DNA of 64,000 nt, taken from assembly GCF_006716445.1 (NCBI RefSeq), contig NZ_VFPA01000007.1:285320-349319 (forward strand). The letters are read 5' to 3'. Of this stretch, positions 15,554 to 23,271 are shown in pieces. The notes below the pieces were generated by a model. That model was not told the origin of the DNA, ran no database searches, and worked only from the letters and a program-made list of their open reading frames with translations. The stretch's first letter is position 1. Every line of letters starts with the position of its first letter. A program made the position numbers and the translations under genes. The stretch comes from Pseudonocardia kunmingensis (GTDB lineage: Bacteria; Actinomycetota; Actinomycetes; Mycobacteriales; Pseudonocardiaceae).

Positions 15554-16435
15554 TCAGGGGAGGGCGAGCAGCTCGCCGCGGGCCACCCGCGACACCCCGC
15601 CCTGCACCGAGGTGGCGACCGCCGCGCCACCGCGCGCGGTGACGACGACTGCGAGCTGGGACGGGCGCCCCATCTCCGCGCCCTGCGCGACCACGAACCC
15701 CGTCTGCCCGTCGGCGGCCAGCAGGCCCCGATCGGCCAGGAAGACGCCGAGCGCGACGGCGGCCGAGCCGGTGGCGGGGTCCTCGACCACGCCGGCCTCC
15801 GGCGCGAACATCCGCAGGTGCGCCCGCCAGGCGGCCCGGTCGAAGGCGACCACGGCGATGCCGACGAGGTCGGGTACCCGGGACAGCTCACGGCCGAGTG
15901 CCACCGGGTCGACCTGGACCCGCGCGACCGCGTCCGGGCGCACCGGCAGGAACGCGAACGGCACGCCCGCCGCGGCGACCCCGGCCGGCACGTCCGCGTC
16001 CGGGTCGGCGGCGCCGAGCCCGACGGCGGCCGCGAGCGCCGCGCCGTCCAGCACGGGTCCGACCTCGGGCCGGCCCCCGTCGACGCGCGCCCCGTGGGCG
16101 TTCACCTGCACGGGCAGCAGCCCCGCCCCGCACTCCTGCACGACCTCGCCGGTGCGGATCAGTCCCGCCTGCGCCAGCACCCACGCGGCCCCGACGCTCG
16201 GGTGCCCGGCGAAGGGCAGCTCGCGCGCAGGGGTGAAGATCCGCAGTCTGTAATCAGCATCCGGGGTCGTCGGCGGCAGCGGGAACGCGGTCTCGGAGAG
16301 CCCGAACTCCGCCGCGATCGCCTGCATCTGCGCGGTCTCGAGCACGGTCGCCCCGTGCACGACGGCCAGCGGGTTGCCGGTGTAGGCGCCGTCCGCGGTG
16401 AACACGTCCACCACGTCGTACCGGAGGGGATCCAC
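15554..16435 (-). CDS. PhzF-family isomerase
   Basis: 293-residue two-lobed protein of the PhzF/diaminopimelate-epimerase fold. Catalytic Glu E48 in GLSETAF, the LPFAGHPSVGAAW block and the second-lobe ATGSAAVALG motif are present. Family members act in phenazine synthesis, but most actinobacterial ones are orphan isomerases; no phenazine genes are near. GTG start lies 6 bases after TAAGGT (16447-16442), a leaderless layout. Its -10 overlaps the -10 of the divergent gene. Confidence 0.85.
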   Translation of the reverse strand: MDPLRYDVVDVFTADGAYTGNPLAVVHGATVLETAQMQAIAAEFGLSETAFPLPPTTPDADYRLRIFTPARELPFAGHPSVGAAWVLAQAGLIRTGEVVQECGAGLLPVQVNAHGARVDGGRPEVGPVLDGAALAAAVGLGAADPDADVPAGVAAAGVPFAFLPVRPDAVARVQVDPVALGRELSRVPDLVGIAVVAFDRAAWRAHLRMFAPEAGVVEDPATGSAAVALGVFLADRGLLAADGQTGFVVAQGAEMGRPSQLAVVVTARGGAAVATSVQGGVSRVARGELLALP

Positions 16436-16441
16436 AGCGGC

Positions 16442-16451
16442 ACCTTAGGCT
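16442..16451. promoter_or_regulatory. Overlapping divergent -10 boxes
   Basis: Plus-strand TAGGCT (16446-16451) is 7 bases before ATG 16459, and minus-strand TAAGGT (16447-16442) is 6 bases before GTG 16435. The two boxes share TA at 16446-16447, so one opened DNA bubble could start either leaderless gene. Confidence 0.6.
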
Positions 16452-16458
16452 TCCGCGC

Positions 16459-17724
16459 ATGGGCGTCGAACGGGTCTACGTCGCACGGCTGGTGGGCCTC
16501 GCCGTGTTCGGGCCCGACGGCGAGCGCATCGGGAAGGTGCGCGACCTCGTCGCCACCCTGCGGGTCGACGCGAGCCCGCCGCGGGTGCTCGGCGTGGTCG
16601 TCGAGCTCGCCACCCGGCGGCGCATCTTCGTGCCGATGCTGCGGGTCACCGCGATCGACCCCGGCGCCGTCACCCTCGCCACCGGCTCGGTGAGCCTGCG
16701 GGGTTTCGCGCAGCGCCCGAACGAGGCGCTGCTGGTGGGGCAGATGCTCGACGCCCCCGTCCGGATCGTCGAGAGCGGGGAGGACGCGGTGGTCGTCGAC
16801 GCGGCGATCGAGCCGACGCGCTCCCGGGACTGGGTCGTCGGCCGGCTGGCCGTGCGCGTCCGCCGCCACCGGATCGGGCGGCGTGAGCCCGTGCAGGTGC
16901 TGCCCTGGCGCGCGGTCACCGGCCTCTCGCTCACCGACCGGCAGGGCACCGAGGGCCTGCTGTCGGTGTTCGAGACCATGCGACCGGCCGACGTCGCCGC
17001 CGCGCTGTCGGAGCTGCCCGAGAAGCGCCAGTTCGAGGTGGTCGACGGCCTCGACGACGAGCGGCTCGCCGACGTGTTCGAGGAGCTGTCCGAGGCCGAC
17101 CAGCGCAACCTGCTCGCCCACCTGTCGCCCGAGCGGGCCGCGGACGTCCTCGAGGCGATGTCCCCCGACGACGCGGCCGACCTGCTGCACGAGCTGCCCG
17201 ACGCCGAGTCCGACGCGCTGCTCGCGCTGATGCAGCCTGAGGAGTCGGCACCGGTGCGCCGGCTGATGACCTACTCGTCGGACACCGCGGGCGGTCTGAT
17301 GACCCCGGAGCCGGTGATCCTGCGCCCGGACGCCACCGTGGCCGAGGCGCTCGCCCGCATCCGCAACCCCGACATCCCACCCGCGCTGGCCAGCATGGTG
17401 TTCGTCTGCCGGCCCCCGTCGGAGACCCCGACGGGGCGCTACCTCGGGTGCGCGCACGCGCAGCGGCTGCTGCGGGCGGCGCCGTTCGAGCTGGTGGCGG
17501 GCGTCGTCGACAGCGAGCTCGCGCGCCTGTCCCCGCACGCCAGGCTCGGTGAGATCACCCGGTACTTCGCGGCCTACAACCTGGTGGCCGGCCCCGTGGT
17601 CGACAGCGAGGACCACCTGCTCGGCGCCGTCACCGTGGACGACGTCCTCGACCACCTCCTCCCGCCGGACTGGCGCGACCGCCTGACCGACCCCGACCAG
17701 ACCAGCGAGGTGTCGGATGCCTGA
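16459..17724 (+). CDS. PRC-barrel + MgtE_N + CBS cytosolic protein (Rv1232c-like)
   Basis: 421-residue soluble protein. N-terminal PRC-barrel-like domain (about 1-80), a second barrel-like segment to about 165, an MgtE N-terminal superhelix (about 170-270; repeated units such as LSPERAADVLEAMSPDDAADLLHELP), then a CBS pair (MTYSSDTAGGLMTPEPVIL and the later LLGAVTVDDVLDHLL). It has the Mg2+/nucleotide-sensing parts of MgtE but none of the channel helices, so it is a sensor, not a transporter. Co-transcribed with the DUF1003 gene (8-bp overlap), an arrangement shared with mycobacteria. Confidence 0.85.
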   Translation: MGVERVYVARLVGLAVFGPDGERIGKVRDLVATLRVDASPPRVLGVVVELATRRRIFVPMLRVTAIDPGAVTLATGSVSLRGFAQRPNEALLVGQMLDAPVRIVESGEDAVVVDAAIEPTRSRDWVVGRLAVRVRRHRIGRREPVQVLPWRAVTGLSLTDRQGTEGLLSVFETMRPADVAAALSELPEKRQFEVVDGLDDERLADVFEELSEADQRNLLAHLSPERAADVLEAMSPDDAADLLHELPDAESDALLALMQPEESAPVRRLMTYSSDTAGGLMTPEPVILRPDATVAEALARIRNPDIPPALASMVFVCRPPSETPTGRYLGCAHAQRLLRAAPFELVAGVVDSELARLSPHARLGEITRYFAAYNLVAGPVVDSEDHLLGAVTVDDVLDHLLPPDWRDRLTDPDQTSEVSDA

Positions 17725-18238
17725 GAACACCACCTACCGACGGCTCGACCAGCCGCTCCTGGGCCGCGCCCGGTTCGAGGTCGACCCCGAGTGGTTCGCC
17801 CGCTTCTCCGAGCGGATCGCCCGGTTCCTGGGCACCGGCCGGTTCCTCGCGATCCAGACCGTGATCGTCATCGTGTGGATCGCGCTGAACCTCACCGCGT
17901 GGTTCGGCAGCTGGGACCCCTACCCCTTCATCCTGCTCAACCTGGCCTTCTCCACGCAGGCCGCCTACGCCGCGCCGCTGATCCTGCTCGCGCAGAACCG
18001 CCAGGACGACCGCGACCGGGTCTCGCTCGAGGAGGACCGCGCCCGCGCCGAGCGGACGAAGGCCGACACCGAGTACCTGGCCCGCGAGCTCGCCGCGCTG
18101 CGCATCGCGGTGGGCGAGGTGGCCACCCGGGACTACCTGCGCGGCGAGCTCGACAAGCTCTGCGAGCGGCTCGGCGCCGAGCCGGACCCGGCCACCGAGC
18201 GGGCTCGGGCGAGGCTCAGTCGGCGAGGCGACGGCTGA
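17717..18238 (+). CDS. DUF1003 membrane protein (Rv1231c-like)
   Basis: 173 residues. Two transmembrane helices (FLAIQTVIVIVWIALNLTAWF and PFILLNLAFSTQAAYAAPLILLAQ) hold the DUF1003 core, followed by the conserved NRQDDRDR and a charged coiled-coil tail (about 110-150, ERTKADTEYLARELAALR). ATG lies inside the end of the MgtE_N gene. The family often accompanies MgtE-like sensors; function unknown. The last 23 bases overlap the convergent MarR gene. Confidence 0.85.
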   Translation: MPENTTYRRLDQPLLGRARFEVDPEWFARFSERIARFLGTGRFLAIQTVIVIVWIALNLTAWFGSWDPYPFILLNLAFSTQAAYAAPLILLAQNRQDDRDRVSLEEDRARAERTKADTEYLARELAALRIAVGEVATRDYLRGELDKLCERLGAEPDPATERARARLSRRGDG

Positions 18239-18722
18239 TCCGGTCCAGCACGTGCAGGTCGGCGTCGTCCAGCCGCGCCACGAAGTGCTGCGCCACCCCG
18301 CGCAGGTGGGTGCGCGACGCCGTGCGCAGGCGGCCGAGCCCGGCCTCGGTGAGCAGGGCGGCGACCCCGCGCCCGTCGCCCTCGACCCGGCAGCGGGACA
18401 CGAGCCCGGCCTTCTCCAGCCGGTCGACCAGGCGCGTGACGCCGGAGCGGGACAGCAGCACCGCCTCCGCGAGCTCGGTCATCCGCAGCCGCCGCCCCGG
18501 CGCCTCGGCCAGCTGGACGAGCACGTCGTAGGAGGCGAGCGAGAGGTCCTGCTCACCCACGAGCTCCGCCTCGAGCGCCCGCGTGATCGCGGCGTGCGCC
18601 CGCAGGAACGACCGCCACGCCGCCAGCTGCTCGCGCGTCGGCCCGGACCGCTGGCGCGGTGCGGCGGGCTCGGCATCTCCGTGCCCCTGCGTGGGCGCGC
18701 TGGGAGCGGCGGTGTCCGTCAC
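18216..18722 (-). CDS. MarR-family transcriptional regulator
   Basis: 168-residue winged-helix regulator. After a 35-residue low-complexity N-terminus come the dimerisation helix (QLAAWRSFLRAHAAITRALEAEL), the recognition helix region LRMTELAEAVLLSRSGVTRLVDRLEKAGLV and the wing with RCRVEGDGRGVAALLTEAG. GTG start at 18722 lies 8 bases after TAGCAT on the minus strand, compatible with a leaderless start. Divergent from mrp, 118 bases away; target and ligand unknown. Confidence 0.85.
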   Translation of the reverse strand: MTDTAAPSAPTQGHGDAEPAAPRQRSGPTREQLAAWRSFLRAHAAITRALEAELVGEQDLSLASYDVLVQLAEAPGRRLRMTELAEAVLLSRSGVTRLVDRLEKAGLVSRCRVEGDGRGVAALLTEAGLGRLRTASRTHLRGVAQHFVARLDDADLHVLDRISRRLAD

Positions 18723-18839
18723 GGGCCACGATGCTACGGACGCGGGGCGACGAGGGCACGGACGTACAGTGGGTGGAGGGTGTGGGCAGCCGCACCCGGC
18801 AGCGTCGCGCCGTCGATGGAAGGTCCAGCGGAACCCCTG

Positions 18840-19988
18840 ATGTCCACCACCGAGAGCACCAGCACCGTCGAGCAGGCCGTGCGGGCCGCGCTCGCCACCG
18901 TCGACGACCCCGAGATCCACAAGCCGATCACCGACCTGGGGATGGTCAAGGGCGTCGCGGTGTCGCCGGAGGGGCGCGCCCACGTGGGCGTGTACCTCAC
19001 CGTCGCCGGGTGCCCCATGCGCGAGACGATCACCGCGCGGGTCACCGAGGCCGTCTCGAAGGTCTCCGGGATCACCGCGGTCGAGGTCGAGCTCGACGTC
19101 ATGAGCGACGAGCAGCGCACGGAGCTGCGCCGCAGCCTGCGCGGCGACGCGGCGGAACCGGTGATCCCGTTCGCCCAGCCCGGCTCGCTCACCCGCGTCT
19201 ACTGCGTGGCGTCGGGCAAGGGCGGCGTCGGCAAGTCGTCGATCACCGTGAACCTGGCCGCCGCGATGGCGGAGAAGGGCCTCTCGGTGGGCGTGGTGGA
19301 TGCCGACATCTACGGCCACTCGGTGCCCCGCATGCTCGGCACCACCGACCGGCCCACCAAGGTCGAGAACATGATCATGCCGCCGCAGGCGCACGGTGTG
19401 AAGGTCATCTCGATCGGGATGTTCACCCCGGGCAACGACGCCGTCGTGTGGCGCGGCCCGATGCTGCACCGGGCGCTGCAGCAGTTCCTCGCCGACGTGT
19501 ACTGGGGCGACCTGGACGTCCTGCTGCTCGACCTGCCCCCCGGCACCGGCGACATCGCGATCTCCACCGCGCAGCTCGTGCCCAACGCCGAACTGCTGGT
19601 GGTCACCACCCCGCAGACCGCGGCGGCCGAGGTGGCCGAGCGGGCAGGCTCGATCGCGCTGCAGACCCGTCAGCGCCTCGCCGGCGTCGTCGAGAACATG
19701 TCGTGGATGGAGATGCCCGACGGCACCCGCATGGAGGTGTTCGGCTCCGGCGGCGGCCAGACCGTGGCCGACTCCCTCACCCGCACCATCGGCGCCCCGG
19801 TCCCGCTGCTCGGGCAGGTGCCGCTGGAGCCCCGGCTTCGCGAGTGCGGCGACTCCGGCAACCCGATCGTGCTGGCCGAGCCGGAGAGCGCGTCGGCGCA
19901 GGCCCTGCGCGCGGTGGCGGAGAAGCTGACGGTCCGCTCCCGCGGCCTGGCCGGCATGAGCCTGAACATCAGCCCCGTTCGCAAGTAG
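18840..19988 (+). CDS. mrp: Mrp/NBP35-family Fe-S cluster carrier ATPase
   Basis: 382 residues: N-terminal MIP18/DUF59 domain (about 1-95, with GCPMRETI holding the conserved Cys), then a P-loop domain with the deviant Walker A GKGGVGKSS (about 128-136), DADIYGHS and the switch DLPPGTGD. Family role: ATP-dependent Fe-S cluster loading. The usual C-terminal CxxC is not obvious: VENMSWMEMPDG stands where many homologues have a Cys pair. Start uncertain: ATG 18840 or in-frame ATG 18816; a TACAGT -10 at 18765-18770 precedes both. Same neighbour order as Rv1229c. Confidence 0.87.
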   Translation: MSTTESTSTVEQAVRAALATVDDPEIHKPITDLGMVKGVAVSPEGRAHVGVYLTVAGCPMRETITARVTEAVSKVSGITAVEVELDVMSDEQRTELRRSLRGDAAEPVIPFAQPGSLTRVYCVASGKGGVGKSSITVNLAAAMAEKGLSVGVVDADIYGHSVPRMLGTTDRPTKVENMIMPPQAHGVKVISIGMFTPGNDAVVWRGPMLHRALQQFLADVYWGDLDVLLLDLPPGTGDIAISTAQLVPNAELLVVTTPQTAAAEVAERAGSIALQTRQRLAGVVENMSWMEMPDGTRMEVFGSGGGQTVADSLTRTIGAPVPLLGQVPLEPRLRECGDSGNPIVLAEPESASAQALRAVAEKLTVRSRGLAGMSLNISPVRK

Positions 19989-19998
19989 CGAACCAGGG

Positions 19999-20062
19999 CG
20001 CACGTTGGAGCCATCCTGCAGGTTGTGAGCGTTCTCAACGCGCAGGATGGCTCCAAGGTGCG
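19999..20062. terminator. Palindrome family B, copy 1 (mrp/aminotransferase junction)
   Basis: Arms 19999-20019 and 20042-20062 match over 21 bases with one mismatch; outer ends read CGCAC(C/G)TTGGAGCCAT. The spacer itself can fold partly (GTTG...CAAC). It separates convergent genes, fitting a bidirectional terminator. It marks the left edge of the accessory island; the partner copy is at 30158-30220. Confidence 0.75.
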
Positions 20063-20069
20063 GGGGGGC

Positions 20070-21317
20070 CTATGCGCGCACCGCCTCCGCCCAGATCGCC
20101 ACGGCCTCGTCCACCTGCTCGGCCTTCACGATCAGCGGCGGGATCATCCGCACGACGTTGCCGTGCGGGCCGCAGGTGAGCAGCAGCAGGCCCTTCTCCG
20201 CCGCGGCGGCGTGGGCGCGGGTGGCCGCGGCCGTGTCCGGCGCGCCGTCGGGGGTGCAGAACTCGTTGCCGACCATCAGCCCGAGCCCGCGGACGTCGGC
20301 GATGCCCGGGTGGTCGGCCGCCACCTTCTGCAGACCGTCCCGCAGGCGCAGGCCCTGCTCCGCGGCGTTGGCGACCAGGCCCTCCTCCTCGATGACGTCG
20401 AGGGTGGCGAGCGCGGCGGCGCAGGCCACCGCGTTGCCGCCGTAGGTGCCGCCCTGCGACCCGGGCCACGCCTTGGCCATGAGCTCCTCGCTCGCCGCGA
20501 TGCCGGACAGCGGGAAGCCGCTGGCCAGGCCCTTCGCCGTGATCAGGATGTCCGGGGTGGCACCCTCGGCGTGCTGGTGGCCCCAGAACTTGCCCGTGCG
20601 ACCGAACCCGGTCTGCACCTCGTCGGCGATCAGCAGGATCCCGTGGGCGTCGGCGCGCTCCCGCAGCCCGGCGAGGAACGCGGGCGGCGTGGGCACGTAG
20701 CCGCCCTCGCCCAGCACGGGCTCGATGATGAACGCGGCGACGTCCGCGGCCGGCGCGGCGGTGATGAGCAGGCGGTCGAGCTCCCGGAGGGAGAACGCCA
20801 CGGCCTCGTCCTCGCTCCAGCCGTAGCGGAACGCGTACGGGAACGGCGCGAACGCGACGCCGCCCATCAGCGGTCCGATCCCGGCGCGGATCTTCGACCC
20901 GGACGTCGTGAGCGCCGCGGCACCCATCGTCCGGCCGTGGAACCCGCCGTCGAACGCCACGACCATCGAGCGGCCGGTGGCCTGGCGGGCCAGCCGCACC
21001 GACGCCTCGACGGCCTCGCTGCCGGAGTTGAGGAAGAAGACGCGGTCCAGGGCGGGCGGCAGCACGTCGCCGAGCCGCTCGGCCAGGCGCAGGAGCGGCT
21101 GGTGCATCACCGTCGTGTACTGGCCGTGGATGAGCGTGGCCACCTGCTCCTGCGCGGCCGCCACGACCTTCGGGTGGCAGTGCCCGGTGCTCGTGACGCC
21201 GATGCCGGCGGTGAAGTCGAGATAGCGCCTCCCCGCGGTGTCGACGACGTGGACGCCCTCGCCGCGCGCCACCTGCACGGGCGTGGCCTGCTTCAGGGCC
21301 GGGGACAGCTGCGCCAT
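20070..21317 (-). CDS. Class III PLP aminotransferase (4-aminobutyrate/aspartate aminotransferase family)
   Basis: 415-residue fold-type I aminotransferase of the GABA/acetylornithine/omega-amino-acid group. The cofactor site shows NSGSEAVEAS, FDGGFHGRTMGA, the Asp of LLIADEVQTGFGRTG and the Schiff-base Lys in ILITAKGLASGFPLSG. It transfers an amino group from an omega- or alpha-amino acid to a keto acid; substrate not readable. ATG at 21317. An operator-like ATTGTCGACAAT 33 bases upstream (21350-21361) matches one at 27724-27735, linking it to the GntR-controlled genes of the same island. Confidence 0.88.
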   Translation of the reverse strand: MAQLSPALKQATPVQVARGEGVHVVDTAGRRYLDFTAGIGVTSTGHCHPKVVAAAQEQVATLIHGQYTTVMHQPLLRLAERLGDVLPPALDRVFFLNSGSEAVEASVRLARQATGRSMVVAFDGGFHGRTMGAAALTTSGSKIRAGIGPLMGGVAFAPFPYAFRYGWSEDEAVAFSLRELDRLLITAAPAADVAAFIIEPVLGEGGYVPTPPAFLAGLRERADAHGILLIADEVQTGFGRTGKFWGHQHAEGATPDILITAKGLASGFPLSGIAASEELMAKAWPGSQGGTYGGNAVACAAALATLDVIEEEGLVANAAEQGLRLRDGLQKVAADHPGIADVRGLGLMVGNEFCTPDGAPDTAAATRAHAAAAEKGLLLLTCGPHGNVVRMIPPLIVKAEQVDEAVAIWAEAVRA

Positions 21318-21349
21318 GACGCTCCTTGCCTTGTCGTCTCGCTTGTCAG

Positions 21350-21361
21350 ATTGTCGACAAT
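21350..21361. promoter_or_regulatory. GntR/FCD-type operator upstream of the aminotransferase gene
   Basis: Perfect 12-bp palindrome ATTGTCGACAAT. Its right half, GACAAT, can also act as the minus-strand -10. The only other copy noticed in the window is ATTGTTGACAAT at 27724-27735. Confidence 0.6.
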
Positions 21362-21519
21362 CCCTGTCGATGGAAGCACGCGAGGCCGCCGCGGGGCAAG
21401 GGCGTCGCCCCGCCCGCCCCGCGGACCGTACCCCGGGTATGACGTGGGCCACTGCTGCGCGTGTCACGCCAACGCCCGGCGCGTCGTCCCTGGGGGAGGA
21501 ACGAACCGAGGAGGAGATC

Positions 21520-22452
21520 GTGGACGTCGTCGTCGCGGGGGCGAGCGGTGCGCTGGGCACCGTGCTCGTCCCACAGCTGGTCGCCGCGGGGCACGCCGTG
21601 ACCGGGCTGAGCCGCTCACCGTCGGGGCTGGCCCGGATCCGGGCGGCCGGGGCCCGCGCCGTGCGCGCCGACCTCCTCGACGAGCCGGGGCTCCTGCGCG
21701 CGCTCGCGGACGTGCGCGCCGATGCCGTGGTGCACCAGGCCACCGCGCTCGAGCGCACCCCCACCCGCCACCGGCACCTGCACGCGACGAACGCGCTGCG
21801 CGACCGGGGCACCGCGCACCTGCTGCGCTGCGCGGCGCAGATCGGCGCGCGCCGGTTCGTCACGCAGTCGTTCTTCCTCGGGTACGGCTACCGCGACCAC
21901 GGCAGCGCCCCCGTGACCGAGGACCGGCCGTTCGGGGAGCTCACGGGCGACGCCTTCGACGTCCACCTCCGCTCGATGCGCGCCAACGAGGACCAGGTCC
22001 TCGGCGCGACCGGCGTCGAGGGGATCGCGCTGCGCTACGGCCTGTTCTACGGCTCCGACCGCAGCACGGCGGCACTGCTGGACCTCGCTCGCCGCAGGCG
22101 CCTCCCGGCGCCGGCTCCCGCGGGCGTCACCTCGCCGGTCCACCTCGAGGACGCCGCTGCCGCGACCGTCGCCGCACTGGAGCGGGGCAGGCCGGGTCAG
22201 GCCTACAACGTGGTGGACGACCACCCGGTCGGCTTCGACGAGTTCGTGGACGCTCTCGCGGCCGCGGTGGGCGCCCCACCCCCGCGCCGAGTGCCCGCCT
22301 GGGTCCTGCGGCCGCTGCCCTACCTGCATGCGCTGATGGCCCGCACCCGGATCCGGGTCTCCAACGCCAAGGCGCGCGAGGAGCTCGACTGGGCCCCGCG
22401 GCACCCGTCCTGCCACGAGGGACTGGCCGAGGTGGCCGCGGCGCGGGCCTGA
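21520..22452 (+). CDS. NAD-dependent epimerase/dehydratase (extended SDR)
   Basis: 310-residue extended short-chain dehydrogenase. Starts with the nucleotide motif VVVAGASGALGTVLVPQL (G-x-S-G-x-x-G variant); VHQATALERT follows the fourth strand. The usual YxxxK is replaced around VHLRSMRANEDQ (no Tyr at the catalytic place), so catalysis may be altered or lost. Start GTG 21520 is fixed by GAGGAGGAG 5 bases upstream. Divergent from the aminotransferase (203 bases), convergent with the TetR gene. Role unknown; possibly a sensor-like atypical SDR. Confidence 0.8.
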   Translation: MDVVVAGASGALGTVLVPQLVAAGHAVTGLSRSPSGLARIRAAGARAVRADLLDEPGLLRALADVRADAVVHQATALERTPTRHRHLHATNALRDRGTAHLLRCAAQIGARRFVTQSFFLGYGYRDHGSAPVTEDRPFGELTGDAFDVHLRSMRANEDQVLGATGVEGIALRYGLFYGSDRSTAALLDLARRRRLPAPAPAGVTSPVHLEDAAAATVAALERGRPGQAYNVVDDHPVGFDEFVDALAAAVGAPPPRRVPAWVLRPLPYLHALMARTRIRVSNAKAREELDWAPRHPSCHEGLAEVAAARA

Positions 22453-22462
22453 GGGTCGCGCG

Positions 22463-22522
22463 TCAGGTCGCGGCGGGCGCGAGGTGGGCGAGCCCGTCCG
22501 CGCCGGTGATGACCTCAGTCAT
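22463..22522 (-). CDS. 19-residue ORF coupled to the TetR gene (remnant or micropeptide)
   Basis: ATG at 22522 lies inside the last codons of the TetR gene (ATGACTGA junction), with AAGGAG 6 bases upstream. It encodes only MTEVITGADGLAHLAPAAT before TGA. The strong ribosome site and coupling suggest this was or is a translated gene: either a micropeptide or the 5' stump of a gene whose body was deleted. The convergent epimerase gene stops 10 bases away. Confidence 0.35.
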   Translation of the reverse strand: MTEVITGADGLAHLAPAAT

Positions 22523-23123
22523 GGTGAGCTCCTTCTGGTCGCTGTCGGGTCAGGTCGGTGCTGCCTGGTTGCACGATGCGCGTCACGGCGGTGATGACGG
22601 CGTCCCGGTGCGCCGCGATCCGTTCCGGAGCCTGCGGGTCACCACCGTCGGCCTTCAGCAGGCCGACGGGTGTCAGGTACCAGGCTTGTGAGACGGCGTA
22701 GATGAAGACGAGAAGGTCGACGGCGGTCAGCGGGGCACTGTCCGTGCCGGCGACCGCGGTGGTCTTCGCGAGGTAGCTCTCCAGCGGCTCGGACGCCGCC
22801 TGGGGGCGTTCGAGCTGTGCCCACATGTTGATCCGGAGGGCCGCGGGTTCGCGCTGGTGGTAGTCGAACAGCTCGCCCGCCCAGGCGGGTAGATCGTCCG
22901 GTCGGGGTGGGACCCTCGCGGCCATGGACTGGATCGCGCTGGTGAGCGCGGCGTCGAAGAGCCCGTCCTTGTTGCCGAAGTAGGCGTAGATCATCCGGAT
23001 GTTGGTTCCGGCCTCCCGAGCGATCCGTTCGACACGGCCGCCGGCGTGGCCGTGCTCGGCGAACTCCGCGACTGCCGCCTGGAGGATCCGGGCCTTCGTC
23101 GCCTGAGCGTCGCGTGGGGGCAT
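22515..23123 (-). CDS. TetR-family transcriptional regulator
   Basis: 202 residues. N-terminal helix-turn-helix (residues 10-55): ARILQAAVAEFAEHGHAGGRVERIAREAGTNIRMIYAYFGNKDGLF, with the TetR signature Y-x-Y-F-G-N-K. The C-terminal ligand domain is all-helical (AALRINMWAQLERP and a later hydrophobic helix TAVDLLVFIYAVSQAWYL). Divergent from an SDR gene whose promoter carries an inverted repeat right after the -10 box, the expected target site. Confidence 0.88.
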   Translation of the reverse strand: MPPRDAQATKARILQAAVAEFAEHGHAGGRVERIAREAGTNIRMIYAYFGNKDGLFDAALTSAIQSMAARVPPRPDDLPAWAGELFDYHQREPAALRINMWAQLERPQAASEPLESYLAKTTAVAGTDSAPLTAVDLLVFIYAVSQAWYLTPVGLLKADGGDPQAPERIAAHRDAVITAVTRIVQPGSTDLTRQRPEGAHHD

Positions 23124-23148
23124 GTGGTCTCCGTCTCGGTGCGTGCGT

Positions 23149-23198
23149 TTGACGCCGGGCAGGAGCGACCCTACATTGAAGTAAATCAGTAATTACTT
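23149..23198 (+). promoter_or_regulatory. Promoter and inverted-repeat operator of the SDR gene
   Basis: -35 TTGACG (23149-23154), 17-base spacer, -10 TACATT (23172-23177). The inverted repeat AAGTAA-N8-TTACTT follows at 23179-23198 over the expected start point. The patch is strikingly AT-rich for this genome. Probable TetR repressor site for the divergent pair. Confidence 0.65.
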
Positions 23199-23271
23199 AC
23201 TTGGCTGCAGCCGAAGATCGAGAGGCAGGCAGCCTGCTCGTCCGGGTCGACGTCGTCGAAGGAGCACGCTC

